A DNA stretch of 64,000 nt from Diadophis punctatus similis (Eukaryota; Chordata; Lepidosauria; Squamata; Dipsadidae): positions 19,074,308-19,138,307 of the forward strand of contig JALIGW010000014.1 of NCBI GenBank assembly GCA_023053685.1, given 5' to 3'. Below, in pieces: positions 1 to 12,627 of the stretch (positions within the stretch are counted from its first letter, which is position 1; every line of letters starts with the position of its first letter). The position numbers were made by a program, and so were the translations under genes. The notes beneath the pieces were generated by a model that was given only the letters and a program-made list of their open reading frames with translations, was not told where the DNA came from and made no database searches.

Positions 1-310
1 AAACAAATAATTCCCTCACCACTGTCTAACTATTCACTAAGTCTGCAATACTATTACTATTAGTTTTTCTCATCGTTCCTATCACCCATCTCCTCCAATT
101 TATGACTGTATCTCCTCCCACTTATAACTTGTTGCTTGTATCCTTACGATTTATATCAATATTGATTGTTTCCTGATTGCTTATTTGTACCCTATGACCA
201 TCATTAAGTGTTGTACCTCATGATTCTTGACAAATATATCTTTTCTTTTATGTACACTGAGAGCATATGCACCAATGACAAATTCGTTGTGTGTCCAATC
301 ACACTTGGCC
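1..310 (+). mobile_element. L2-like LINE, 3' end
   Basis: The sequence is near-identical to 55375-55690, which follows a recognisable reverse-transcriptase C-terminus. Both end at CACACTTGGCCAATAAAG and then a pentanucleotide repeat. Only the last codons and 3' UTR are in the window; the element extends to the left. Confidence 0.8.
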
Positions 311-494
311 AATAAAGAATTCAATTCAATTCAATTCAATTCAATTCAATTCAATTCAATTCAATTCAATTCAATTCTATTCTATTCTATTCTATTCTAT
401 TCTATTCTATTCTATTCTATTCTATTCTATTCTATTCTAATCTAATCTAATCTAATCTAATCTAATCTAATCTAATCTAATCTAATCTAATCTA
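311..494. repeat. compound pentanucleotide array (AATTC)n-(ATTCT)n-(AATCT)n
   Basis: Three successive pentamer blocks, each of roughly a dozen units, continue directly from the tail of the L2-like LINE. The blocks differ by single-base changes, as if one seed unit had mutated and re-expanded twice. Confidence 0.95.
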
Positions 495-626
495 ACCTTG
501 GTTGTGGTTTGGTCCATAGGCTAGAAGCAACTTATTGCCTTTTCTCTCCCCCCGAAGGATCAAAATGTTGAGATCAGAAACTGACTTGCTTTTCATCTTC
601 AATGTATTTAAAATTGACGTTCTTGT

Positions 627-953
627 ACAGGTAATCCTTGACTTATGACCATAATTGAGCCCAACATTTCTGTTGCTAGGTTAAACATTTGTTAATTGAA
701 TTTTGTCCTATTTTATGACCTTTCTTGCCTCTGTTGTTAAGTGAATGACTGCAGTTGTTAACTTAGTGACACAGTTGTTAAGTAAATCGGGATTCCTCAT
801 TGACTTCACTTATAAGGAGGTTGCAAATTTTGACCATGGGGATGCTGAAATGGTCGTTGTGTGTGAAAAATGATCATAAGTCAATTTTTTTCGGTGACGT
901 TGCAACTTTGAATGGTCGTGAAACAAACTGTTGTGAGTCAAGGATTACCTGTG
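627..953 (+). mobile_element. inverted-repeat DNA element, family P2 (CAGGTAGTCCTCGACTTA ends)
   Basis: The ends are complementary (ACAGGTAATCCTTGACTTA and TGAGTCAAGGATTACCTGT), and the body matches eight other copies in the window. There is no coding capacity, so it is a non-autonomous element. It lies in a FIP1L2 intron. Confidence 0.85.
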
Positions 954-1067
954 CATTATTACAGCTTTTACGTCCCCCAACCATTCCAAGGCCATGCACG
1001 TTGATGAATTCCTTGGGAAACAAGCAGGGCGCTTGAAAGAAACCAACGTCCGAGCTCTGCATTTTAC

Positions 1068-1198
1068 CGTGATCTTGTTTTCGGTGCAAATGGGGACCGA
1101 TGGCTCCAGGCCAAGCTGAAGGCGGCGCTGCTTTTCGCAATAGGCTTTCCACGTTTCCTCGTTGAACCCGTAGTTGAAATAATCGGAAAGGTCGGCAC
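1068..1198 (-). CDS. FIP1L2: FIP1L2 exon 6
   Basis: The acceptor ATTTCTTTCCAG|GT completes Gly. The exon encodes [20 protein letters not shown] and then [23 protein letters not shown], matching the region after the Fip1 motif in FIP1L1. The donor is ACG|GTAAAA, phase 0. Later exons must lie left of the window; none is seen in 1-1067. Confidence 0.95.
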
Positions 1199-4100
1199 CT
1201 GGAAAGAAATGAAACGTGTTTATTTATTTATTTGTTTATTTATTTTGTCAAGGCCTTCAAACTTGGCAACTTTAAGACTTGTGGACTTCAACTTCCAGAA
1301 TTCTCCAGCCAGCATAGCTAGGAGTTGATGTCCACAAGTCTTAAAGTTGCCAAGTTTGGGGACTCGTGTATTAGATAATATATATATACCGGTAAGTATA
1401 AACATGATTTGAATACATGAAATGAATTCAAGTTTGAAATGTTGATGAAAAGGGTCTCGAGGGAAAGCCAACTCTCCCGGCAGAAAGAAATGGGGGGAGG
1501 GGGCTGAAGTGGAAAAGTGGCTTGGAGCAACTTCTGTTTGCAGCAGAGAAATCTTCTTTTGGGATTCTTCCGCTAAAAATAATTAAAAGTTACTGGAAAG
1601 AAGAAAAGGAGAACAGGAAGGAAATGCTGGCATATTACACCCCTAGTTCTGGGCTCTCCAAACTTGGCAACTTTAAGGCTTGTGGACTTCAACTCTCAGA
1701 ATTGCCCAGCATTGGCTGGCTAGGGAATTCTGGGAGTTGAAGTCCATAAGTCTTAGAGTTGCCAAGTTTGGAGAGCCCTTCCCTAGTTAAAGTGAATGAT
1801 AAAAGATGATCTGGTGGATAATCAAGAACTGTCTTTTTCAAGTCTCCACCTCATTCTCCCACGTAGGTAGACTCTCTCTGCCTTTTGATGACTCATGGGG
1901 AATTTTAATGACCTTTTTCATTATTGCAAATTATCTCTGTTGTCATATTTCACCAAAACTCGGGCCAGCTGTGGCTACCGTTAAGCACAATTGCAAGGTT
2001 TTCTTTTTTTTCCAGGAGTGGAAATTTTTAACACTTCAAATCTTGCTGAAGGATAATTTCCATCTTCTGTTACCACCAGACGTGTTCATTAGGTCCTGTG
2101 GAGGCTGAAGATCACCTGGCAACCTTCAGGAGTCGTGGTCTACAGGCCACGTGCAAGCCCAACACATTTCTGTGGCCCGCAAACCAGAGGACCCCCACGA
2201 GTGGGTGGGACCATTATTTTGGCACAGTTTTTTTCTTTCTTTCTTTCTTTTATTTATTTATGGTTTCTTATATGCCGCCCAACTCCCAAGGGACTCAGGG
2301 CTTTAGTTGGTGATTGTGACATGAAAAGGATCCTTTTGGCTCGTAGAGGGTGAAAACAAGTGTTTCGTCTTTTAAACATTCTCAAGGTCCTGAAATCTGT
2401 GAACATTTATGGTGAAATATATTTAGACTAAGAAGAGACGCACACACATATGCTAATGGCAATAACCCCGAAGAAAACTGGTGAATATCTGAATGGCATC
2501 CACAAGGCAACAAGGCAATTTGTAACCATGATAGCTGAAACTAGGATTCAAAGCAGGTACACAAATCGTGGTTACAAATCAGCGAGAGTTTGTGCAGGTG
2601 GCCCTCCACTTAGAACCATTTGTTTAATGACTGTTTGAAATGACAACAGAGCTGAAAAAAGTAACTGGCTGGGGGAATTCTGGGAGTTGGAATCCCAAAG
2701 TCTTAAAGTTGCCAAGTTTGGAGACCCCTGGAGTAGAGGAAGCCACCGAGGCTGCAGACTCCAGAAAGAGAGTTGTGCAACAGGAGACACGCCATTCACA
2801 CCTACAGTATGTTTGTGCCTCTTTGGGTCAGATAGGCGCAAAACCCCCATAGTCCAGACAAGATGTTTTCTCTGGAATTCCCTTTGGAGGGGAAAAAAAA
2901 TCCACCAAAAAGATCTGTTTCTGTAAGGGCTGTGAGAATAACCTTCCGAGGAGGAAGCCATACAAGTTAGATAAGAGGAATCCTGAGTCCAAAGCAGGAA
3001 TGTAATTAGTTCTGTTTAGGAGAAAGAGAGAGAAGGAGAGAGAGGTGACCAGAGTCTGTTACTGCAACCCTATCATAAAAGTAGATTCAGTATTCATCTC
3101 TTTGATGTTCAAGTCTGAACTTCTGATGGAATGTGGTGAGGAGGGGGATTCTCAGGAGGGAGGGGATTGAGTCCAGAGGAGGAAGAGGCAACTCAGCCCA
3201 GAGACCATGTGTGAGAGAAAGAGGGTGAAGACAGCCCCTCCTTAACAGTTCCCAGAGTATATTATAGGTGCAGAAAGTAGAGTCCTCAGTCTGCCAAGGA
3301 TTTGGTCTATAGGTGTGAAAAGAATAAATAACTCAGCCTGGAAAGATGGTTTTGAGTCTGACACCTGCTGACTCTGGAATTCTAGGAGCTGAAGTCCACA
3401 CAGGACGGCTGAGAGATTTTGGGAGCTGAAGTCCACAAATGTTGTGATAGAATGTAGTGAGGAGGGGGATCCCTAGGAGGAAGTGGAAGAGGCAGCACAG
3501 CCTAGAGATCCTGCGTCTACTTTAATTTGCATCTACAATATACTCTGTGAGCTATTACGGAGGGTCTGTCTTCACCCTCTTTCTCTCATGCAGGATCTCT
3601 AGGCTGAGTCTGCCAAGATTTGCTCTATAGGTGTGAAAATAATACAGAACACAGCTTGGAAGAATTACTATGTGTCGTTCTTGCTTTGGAGCCTGACAGG
3701 TCTACCTCAAAAGTACATCAATCTGGCAACTTTAAATGTGCCTCCCCCCCCCCCCCATGCATTCATGTTCAAGAGAACGAGGGAGGGTCCCGTCTAAGAC
3801 TCTCTCCAATTCCACTTTTGGTTTGGACTCTGATTTCTCTTCTCTGAGGCTCTTCCTCAAGCTTAGCCTCATTTCAGCTTCTAAATGAGGAGCAACAAGA
3901 AAAAAAAGCCAGGATCAATTGTATGTATGACATTATCTGAAAATAGGGCAGGCAAAGCTCAGAAGCTGAGCTACAATGATTAAAAAGCCCATCCCTGATT
4001 GAGCTGAGCTGTCCAATCCCAAGGAGCAGTGTGATGGCTCAGTGGTTAAGACGCTGGGCTTGTTGGCTGGAAAGTCAGCAGCCCAGGTTCGAGACCCGAG

Positions 4101-7100
4101 CACCACATGACAGGGTGAGCTCCCATCCTTGCTCCAGCTCCTGCCAACCTAGCATACAAATGCAAGTAGATAAACAGGTACCACATCGCTCTGAGATGTC
4201 ATGCTGGCCACATGACTGTGGAAATGTCTTGAGACAGCGCTGGCTCAATGGCCTTGAAACGGAGAGGAGCATCGCCCCCTAGAGCCGGCAATGACTAGTG
4301 GAGTCAAATCCGCAAGGACTCCATTTATCCAATCCCAAGTGAACCGATCAGATGGTCCCACTACACAGAAAAAGATCTCCCCATTTCCAAAATGATAGAG
4401 CTGCTCTTAGATGTCAGCACACCACATAATGGACAGCATGCCCATAAACTGGAGACTGTATCCACCTGTCCCACCTCTCCTTATCAAGGACTGGCGATGC
4501 CGGGCCAAACCAAACCAAATTATCCAGGGGGAAAAAAGAAAGCCGTTGATCATATTTACCACAAGAAACTTTGAGGCCCCACCTGGTTTCCTCCACGGTT
4601 TGTCTTCAAACGATTCTAAATCCACCTCGATTACTGGCAAGCCGTTAATATTCCCCGAAGCCTCTAAATCAATACCTTTAGGCTGCGACTTGGCTTTGAA
4701 GGAAGGAAAGCAGATGGTTAGTGCTTAAGGCTGGCTGCGGAACAGTTTCCCAGGGTGAGGAAACTCTGCAGCTCAAAAAAAGACAAATCTCTTCCTGGAT
4801 AAATTTAGCTTCAGCTCCTGAGTTCTGCCCATTTGCAAATAAAATTTAATTTAATTTAATTTAATTTAATAGATTTGTATGCTGCCCAACTCCCGGGGGA
4901 CTCTGGGCGGCTCACAGCATGTCAAATCCATTACAAATAAAAAACATATAACAGTTAAAAAGATATAAAAATTAAAAAATCTCCAACATTCATAACTAAG
5001 GGGGGGAGACCCAAGTATAATCTGCTCGGTCTCACTTTCACCCCGCCTGCCGGAAGAGCCAAGTTTTTATTGCTTTACGGAAGGCCAGCAGGGTGGGGAT
5101 GGCCCTGATCTCCGGAGGGAGTTGGTTCCACAGGGAGGGAGCTCCCACAGAGAAGGCTCTCCCCCTAGGCCCCGCCAACTGGCATTGCTTGGTCGATGGG
5201 ACCTGGAGGAGACCAACTCTGTGGGACCTAACCGGTCGTAGGGAGGTATGCGGCAGGATGCGGTCCCGAAGGTAGCCTGGCCCTGAGCCATGTAGGGCTT
5301 TAAAGGTCAAAACCAACACCTTAAATTGGATCCGGAGACTAATGGGCAGCCAATGCAGCTGGCGGAGGATCGGTGTTACGTGGGTGTACCTAGGCACACC
5401 CACCACAGTTCGCGCAGCTGCATTTTGCACCAATTGCAGTCTCCGGATACTCTTCAAGGGTAGCCCCATGTAGCTGTGTGTGTGTGTGTTTCTCAACACA
5501 ATGCATTGTTTTGCTCCGTAGAGAAAACAATGGCAAGTAGAGGTGAGGGAGGGAGGGAGGAAAAGGAAGGAAGGAAAGAAGGAAAGAAAGAACGAAAGGA
5601 AGGAAGGAAGGAGGGAGGGAGGAAGGAAGGAAGGAAGGAAGGAAGGAAGGAAGGAAGGAAGGAAGGAGAAAGAAGGGAAAGAAAAGGAGAGAGAAAAACA
5701 GAGAGGAAGGAAGGAAGGAAGGAAGGAAGGAAGGAAGGAAGGAAATAGGAAAGGGAAGGGACATGAAGGAAGGAGGGAAGGAAAGAGAGTCAGTATGCTA
5801 ATTAAATAAGCCTAATTAGTTAATAGCATATGTTACAAATCCTGATATGGTCTGAGATAGGCTTACAAGCCATTTTGATTGCATTGAAAATTAATTCTTG
5901 CTCAACCCGGATACCTGGCAACCAGGGTTTTCAGGGCCCTGGGCTCAGGATGCTGCTGCTTAACGCCAGGTCAATTATCAACAAAGCCCCCCTGATACGT
6001 GATTTAATCACAGAGGAGGGGGCAGACCTGGTATGTGTTACCGAGACCTGGCTAGGGCAGGAGGGGGGAGTAGCCCTCTCCGAGATATGCCCAGCCGGTT
6101 TCTCGGTGCAGCACCATTCTCGACCCCAGGGAAGGGGGGGAGGAGTGGCAATTATAACGCGTGGAAATCTGCATCCTCGTAGGATCCCTGCCCCGGAGAT
6201 TGTTGGGTGTGAGACGCTCCTTCTGAAGTTGGACTTAGGGGTTCAGGTGGGCCTTTTCTTAACGTACCTGCCTCCCAGCTGCGTAAGTAAGGCCCTGCCT
6301 GAGTTGCTCGAGGCAGTAGCCGACTTGGCGGTTGAGTTCCCTAGGCTTATAGTACTGGGGGACTTCAACTTGCCATCTGCTGGTGAAACCTCTGGGGTAG
6401 CTCAGGAGTTCATGGATTCCATGACAACCATGGACCTGACCCAAGTAATTCAGGGTCCGACTCATGAGGGTGGTCACACGCTTGACCTAGTGTTTCTTTC
6501 GGGGCAGTGGAGAGATGATCTGAAGATAAGGGATATAGTCATCACCCCACTGTCATGGTCAGATCATTTCCTACTGAGGCTGGATTTCACAACCCCACTC
6601 CTCCCCCGCAAGGAGGCGGGACCGACTAGGTGGTTCCGCCCCAGGCACCTAATGGAGCCGGAAGGATTCCAGAGGGAACTTGGGGAGATACCTGAAACCC
6701 TGGTACACAATTCGGTTGACTCCCTGGTGGCTGCTTGGAACACCGCAGCATCAGGGGCTCTAGACCGAATTGCGCCTAAGCGACCTCTCCGTGGCAGTGG
6801 ATCCCGGAAAGCTCCCTGGTTTACCGAGGAGCTCCGGGAGATGAAACGCCAAAAGAGACGTCTGGAGCACCGCTGGAGGACCAAGAGGGCCAAATCTGAC
6901 CGAACACTATTAAGAATTTACATCAGATCTTATTTAGTGGCGATAGGGGCGGCAAGACGATACTATCTTTCCGCTCTTATTGCGTCCGCAGATTCTCGTC
7001 CAGCCGCCTTGTTTAGGGTGACTCGCTCCCTCCTTGGAAAAGGGGGGAGCGAGGAACACTTACAAGGCAGAGCTGAGGAATTTGCTGAGTTTCTGTCGGA

Positions 7101-10100
7101 TAAAGTCGCTCAGATTCGGTCAAACTTGGACTCTGGCAGGGCAGAGTCCATAGAGGTGACAGGGGCAAGTCCTAGTCCATCATTGTGGGAGGAGTTTGGG
7201 CCTGTTTCTCCCGATGATGTGGACAGGGCTATGGGAGCGATGGGTACCTCCACCTGTTTATTGGACCCATGCCCTTCCTGGCTGGTCTCGGCCAGCAGGT
7301 CGGTGGCACGCGGCTGGATCCAGGCGGTGATCACCGCTTCTTTGAGGGAGGGATCCGTACCGCAGTCGTTAAAAGCTGCGGTGGTGCGACCCCTCCTGAA
7401 GAAGCCTTCCCTGGATCCAGCTGATTTGAAGAACTATCGTCCAGTCTCCAACTTACCTTTTTTAGGGAAAGTTGTGGAGAAGGTGGTGGTGACTCAGCTT
7501 CTGCAGCTCCTGGATGAAACAGACCATCTAGATCCTTACCAGTCGGGCTTCAGGCGCGGCTACAGTATAGAAACTGCCTTGGTTGCCCTGATGGATGATC
7601 TCTGGCGAGCCCGGGATGGAGGAAATTCCTCCATCCTGGTGCTACTTGACCTCTCAGCGGCTTTCGATACCATCGACCATGGTATCCTTCTGCATCGGCT
7701 CGGCGAGTTGGGAGTGGGAGGCACCGTTTTGCTGTGGTTCTCCTCTTATCTCGCCGATCGGATGCAGTCGGTGTTGGCAGGTGGGCAGAGATCGTCCCTT
7801 AGGCCCCTATCATGTGGGGTGCCTCAGGGGTCGGTTCTCTCGCCCATCCTGTTTAATATCTACATGAAACCGTTGGGTGAGATCATTCGCAGACATGGGG
7901 TGTGTTTCCATCAGTACGCTGACGACACCCAGCTGTACATCACCACCCCGTCTGACTTCAGGGAGGCAGTTGATGTAATGTGCCGCTACCTGAACGACGT
8001 TAAGATCTGGATGGGGAGGAACAGACTCAGACTCAATCCCGACAAGACCGAGTGGCTGTGGATATTGCCTCCTAAGGACCATGACAACTATCCCTCCTTG
8101 GTCTTTGAGGGTGCGAAACTGACTCCCTCAGACCAGGTCCGCAACTTGGGGGTCCTCCTAGATCCACAGCTAAAATTGGATCACCATCTTTCTGCTGTAG
8201 CTAGGGGGGCCTTTGCACAGGTTCGCCTGGTGCACCAGTTGCGGCCATACTTGGAGAAGGAGGCTCTACTCACGGTCACTCATGCCCTTGTCACCTCGCG
8301 TTTGGACTACTGCAATGCGCTCTACATGGGGCTACCCTTGAAGAGTATCCGGAGACTTCAGCTGGTACAAAATGCGGCTGCGCGTGCTGTGGTGGGTGTG
8401 CCAAGGTACACCCACGTGACACCAATACTCCGCCAGCTGCATTGGTTGCCCATCGGTCTCCGGGTCCAATTCAAGGTGTTGATCACCATCTTTAAAGCCC
8501 TTCATGGCTTAGGACCAGGATATCTTCGGGACCGCATTCTGCCTCATACTTCCCTCCGACCGGTTAGGGCCCACAGAGTTGGCCTCCTCCAGGTCCCGTC
8601 GGCCAAACAATGCCGGCTGGCGGGCCCTAGGGGGAGAGCCTTCTCTGTGGCCGGCCCCGCGCTCTGGAACAAACTTCCCCCAGAGACCCGAACCATCCCC
8701 ACTCTGCTGGCCTTCCGAAAAGCCGTTAAAACATGGCTTTTCCTGCAGGTGGGGGGGATAGCTTGATCCACCTGAGATCACCCCCCAAGTATGTATGATA
8801 TCGAATGAATGTTGTTGTTTTAATATTGTTTTTAATAATTTGTATTTGTTTTTTTTAATCACTTGCATTTTGATTATTCTTGTATTTTTTCCTGTTGTAC
8901 GCCGCCCTGAGTCCTTCGGGAGTTGGGCGGCATATAAGAATAACAAAATAAATAAATAAATAAATAATTCAGAATAAAACATTCGTTTGCCCAAAGAAAA
9001 AAAGATAGCCGAAAATAATGCTCCATTCATACCTGAGGCTGGTGCTCCGTAGCCTCGACCCATTTTTAGGTTCAGGTTCATTGGAGTCCCCCTAAAAAAG
9101 AATGAAAACAGAACTGCAGCTTCTGGGCAATCTATGTAGGGCTTGGCTCCAATCATCTTTATCAGAGTCTTAAACCAGCACAAATCAAACAATAGCATCA
9201 CTGGGTAGTTCCAATAATCTGCTGAACGGACAGGCTGACCCAGGAGAAGAATCTTCTTTGCAGAGAAAACACTGCTAGGCTGGTAGCGCCCCCTCCCCCC
9301 ACCTGATTCTAATTGGCTTTGGGGGAATGATGGGAGCGGAAGTCCTGCCCATCTGGATGGTCTCAGGTTGAGTCACTCTGGTTTAACTGAAAGCTGCTTC
9401 AATGCCTTTGTACATCCAGTAGAAATTTGATCAGCTGGAAACCAAAAAATGGCGAGTTCCAATCTTGCCTTAGGCATGAAAAACTGACTGGGGACTTTGG
9501 GCCAATCACCAGGAGATGGTGAGTTCTAGTCCTGTTTTAAGCATGAAAGCCAACTGGGTGACTCTGGCTAATCACCAAGAGACAATGAGTTCTGGTCCCG
9601 CCTTAGGCATGAAAAACTGACTGGGGACTTTGGGCCAATCACCAGGAGATGGTGAGTTCTAGTCCTGTTTTAAGCATGAAAGCCAACTGGGTGACTCTGG
9701 CTAATCACCAAGAGACAATGAGTTCTGGTCCCGCCTTAGGCATGAAAACTGGCTGGGTGACTTTGGGTCAATCATCAGGAGATGGTGGAGTTCTACTACT
9801 ACGGTACCTTAGGCATGAAAGGGGTCTGGGTGATTTGGGGCCAGTCAAGTCTCTTAGCCCAATCCACCTTACAGGGTTATTGTTGTGGGGAAAATAGGAG
9901 GCGGAAGGAATATTAGATATGTTCACCTCCTTGAGTCATTTATAAAAATAATAGAGGCAGGATACAAATAAAATAAACAAGTAAAACATGACTAAGTAAA
10001 GAATAGGATTTGGGAGAGGGTGGAACACATACATATAAGATGGGGCTCCAGTCTTGATATTGCCAATCGTGACTCGAATGTCATCATCATCACTGTCACT

Positions 10101-12576
10101 CTCATCATCATCTTCCCCACTTGGGATTCTCTACAGCAAAGACATGTCCAGCATGAGAAATTAAATCCGGCTAGCTGAGTTGTCACAAGGAACAAAAGAG
10201 AACAGAATGTCACCAGGGGAAAAAATGTCTTGTGTAATTCTGATTTTTTTTTTGCCCAGAGACACAGCTGGGCATCTGAATGCCTTTTTTAAAGCTTTCC
10301 TGGGTGGTTGCTGGGCCAGTTGTCATTACTTTTGCTTGTATTTAATCTTAGGAACTTCTAGATTATTTGCATTTTTAATTATTCAGAGTAGTATCATTAG
10401 CATAGTGCAAGTTACGTTTCTTCCTTCAATTTTACAACCCCGGTCATTTTTTCTCAAAAACCCACAGGTGGGTTGACTAATTAAGAACATATAGTCTTAT
10501 TTATGTTGCAATATATGTATGGTAATAATTTATAAAGAGAATAATCAGTGGAACCGCTTGCCTCATGAAGTTGTGGGCACTCCATCACTAGAGTTTTTAA
10601 GAAGAGACTGGACAGCCCCTTGTCTGGAATGGTAGGGTATAGCCTTCTGCTTGAGCAGGGGGTTGGACTAGAAGACCTCCAAGGTCCCTGCCAACTCTGC
10701 TATTGTATAATTATGCAGTCTTGTCTCATTCGTTTGCAATTTGAAGCCAGTTTTGCCATGTCCTGTCTGGACTGTGGCTTTCTGACTGCCTATACATGAA
10801 AGACATTGAGATGTTCTGGAATTCCCATTTTTCTAAGGACATTCCACAGCTTGACGTTGTCAGTACAATTATTTTGTCAATGAAGCACTTACTGACTAAT
10901 TTTTGGTTATTATTTGGCTTTTTTCAGATATCCAGTGTGCATCAGCAATCAGTCCCTTATTCTTTGAACTTTTCTAAAATCAACTTTGTAAATTCTTACA
11001 TGTGGAGCTCTGTGTTGGATGAGCTAACCATTATTTCGTTAGCATGTTATAGATATTATACAATAGCATGTGCAGTCTGCTAAAGTCTCATTAATTTTGG
11101 TACTGACATGTAGACCAACTTTTTTGTTGGCCACTGTGTTATTCTCCAGATTTGCTGTTATAGTTTGGTTGGAACCATTACTGATACTTCTTCTGTTGCT
11201 TCTGTAGTTCTTTCAATTCTTTTAGCCTTCTGACTTGGTAATAATGGAAATATTGATCTGATTTCATCTGCCAATACTAAGACTACTCTAAAGAATCTTG
11301 ATGCTGACATCTGTACTCTACATAATTTCAATCTGATCTTCACTGAACTGGTTACTATTTGTCCATTGGTGTCCCTTAGCATACTGATGAGAGGTTGGAA
11401 CCTCTGTGCTCAGAGATCTTTTGGAAGATGTTTCTTGTTTTTCAATGTTTTTCTATCTTTACAGCAGTTGTTGTAATACTGCTTCTTGTCTCTACAACTC
11501 TTAGTTAATTGATTTTCAGAAGGGTTTTTTTTTCTTTCCCCTTCCCTTCCCTTTGTCAGTTTGGTTTGTTCTAAAATCCAGTTTGCTTTCTTCTCTTTTT
11601 CCTCTTCAGCAGTATCTTTTCACATTTATTCTTAATTACTTTTTAAAATCCAATCCATGGTTCCTCTATCAATTATCAATCAATCACATATTTATTACAG
11701 TCATAGACTTGCATGGTATCTATCAATGATGTTCATGACTTCAAAATAACTGTGGATGTTCTGTTTGAAAATGATGGTTATGTGCTCAAGACCATACATT
11801 GGAAACTGGATGACTTTCTTCCTCTACTTTAGCTTGACTCTCCCACTTCTGGTCATCTCTCCCAGGAACAGCCCACCTCTTGCCAGAATGAGGCAGCAAA
11901 GCAGGACTTGAAGAGGTGGGTCCCAACTATTGTTAGTGTGAGCTCTGCCCATCATTGACATAACTCTCTATGGATTTCTCCTGTGAGGGTAGCCAGACCT
12001 TGACAGAAAAATACCCAGTGATTGTCTATGCTGGACAGGACTGGGAATGAAGTCCAACATATTGCGCAAGACACCTAATTGGGAAAGGCTGTGCTGGACT
12101 TTCTACTTGAGGATCATCACTTACTTGCTGCAACAGTTCTTGGTCTTCACTGATAACAATCCTGGTCTCCTTAGGAATATCTTGCAACGGATGAGATTTG
12201 GTGTGTCTGATAAATGTAAACACAGCAATAAGGCAAGTTTCTCCACCCAATAAGATACAGATTACATTGGTCAATCAGTAGGACAACTGACCCTCCAGCA
12301 TACAAAGTATTCCTTTCTATGCAGATGTCACATATAGGGTTATCCTTGGCACGCTCAACTGCAGCCAGAGCTAAGCTTCTGCAGGACCCTGGACTCAAGG
12401 TGTCCATGGAACAATTAATGGGCTTGGCTTACCAGGAACAGGCTTGGTTTCCAACTACCTGGTTGACTTTTGCGTTGGTTTCATGAATTCCTATCCCATC
12501 TTCCTTTTAAGAAAAGCCCAAGTCAGCTAACCAGGCAGTTGGGAAGCAAGCCTGCTCCTGGTCAATACATATACTG

Positions 12577-12627
<51 letters not shown>

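Noticed and set aside
311..494. CRISPR-like periodicity
   Set aside because: The units are 5 bp with no spacers; it is a microsatellite.
1..1067. Further FIP1L2 exons or LNX3 at the left end
   Set aside because: The interval is filled by a LINE tail, pentanucleotide arrays and a P2 element, with no splice-flanked coding stretch.
5390..5809. Lys/Glu/Arg-rich and Phe/Leu/Pro-rich frames
   Set aside because: They are translations of the GGAA microsatellite.
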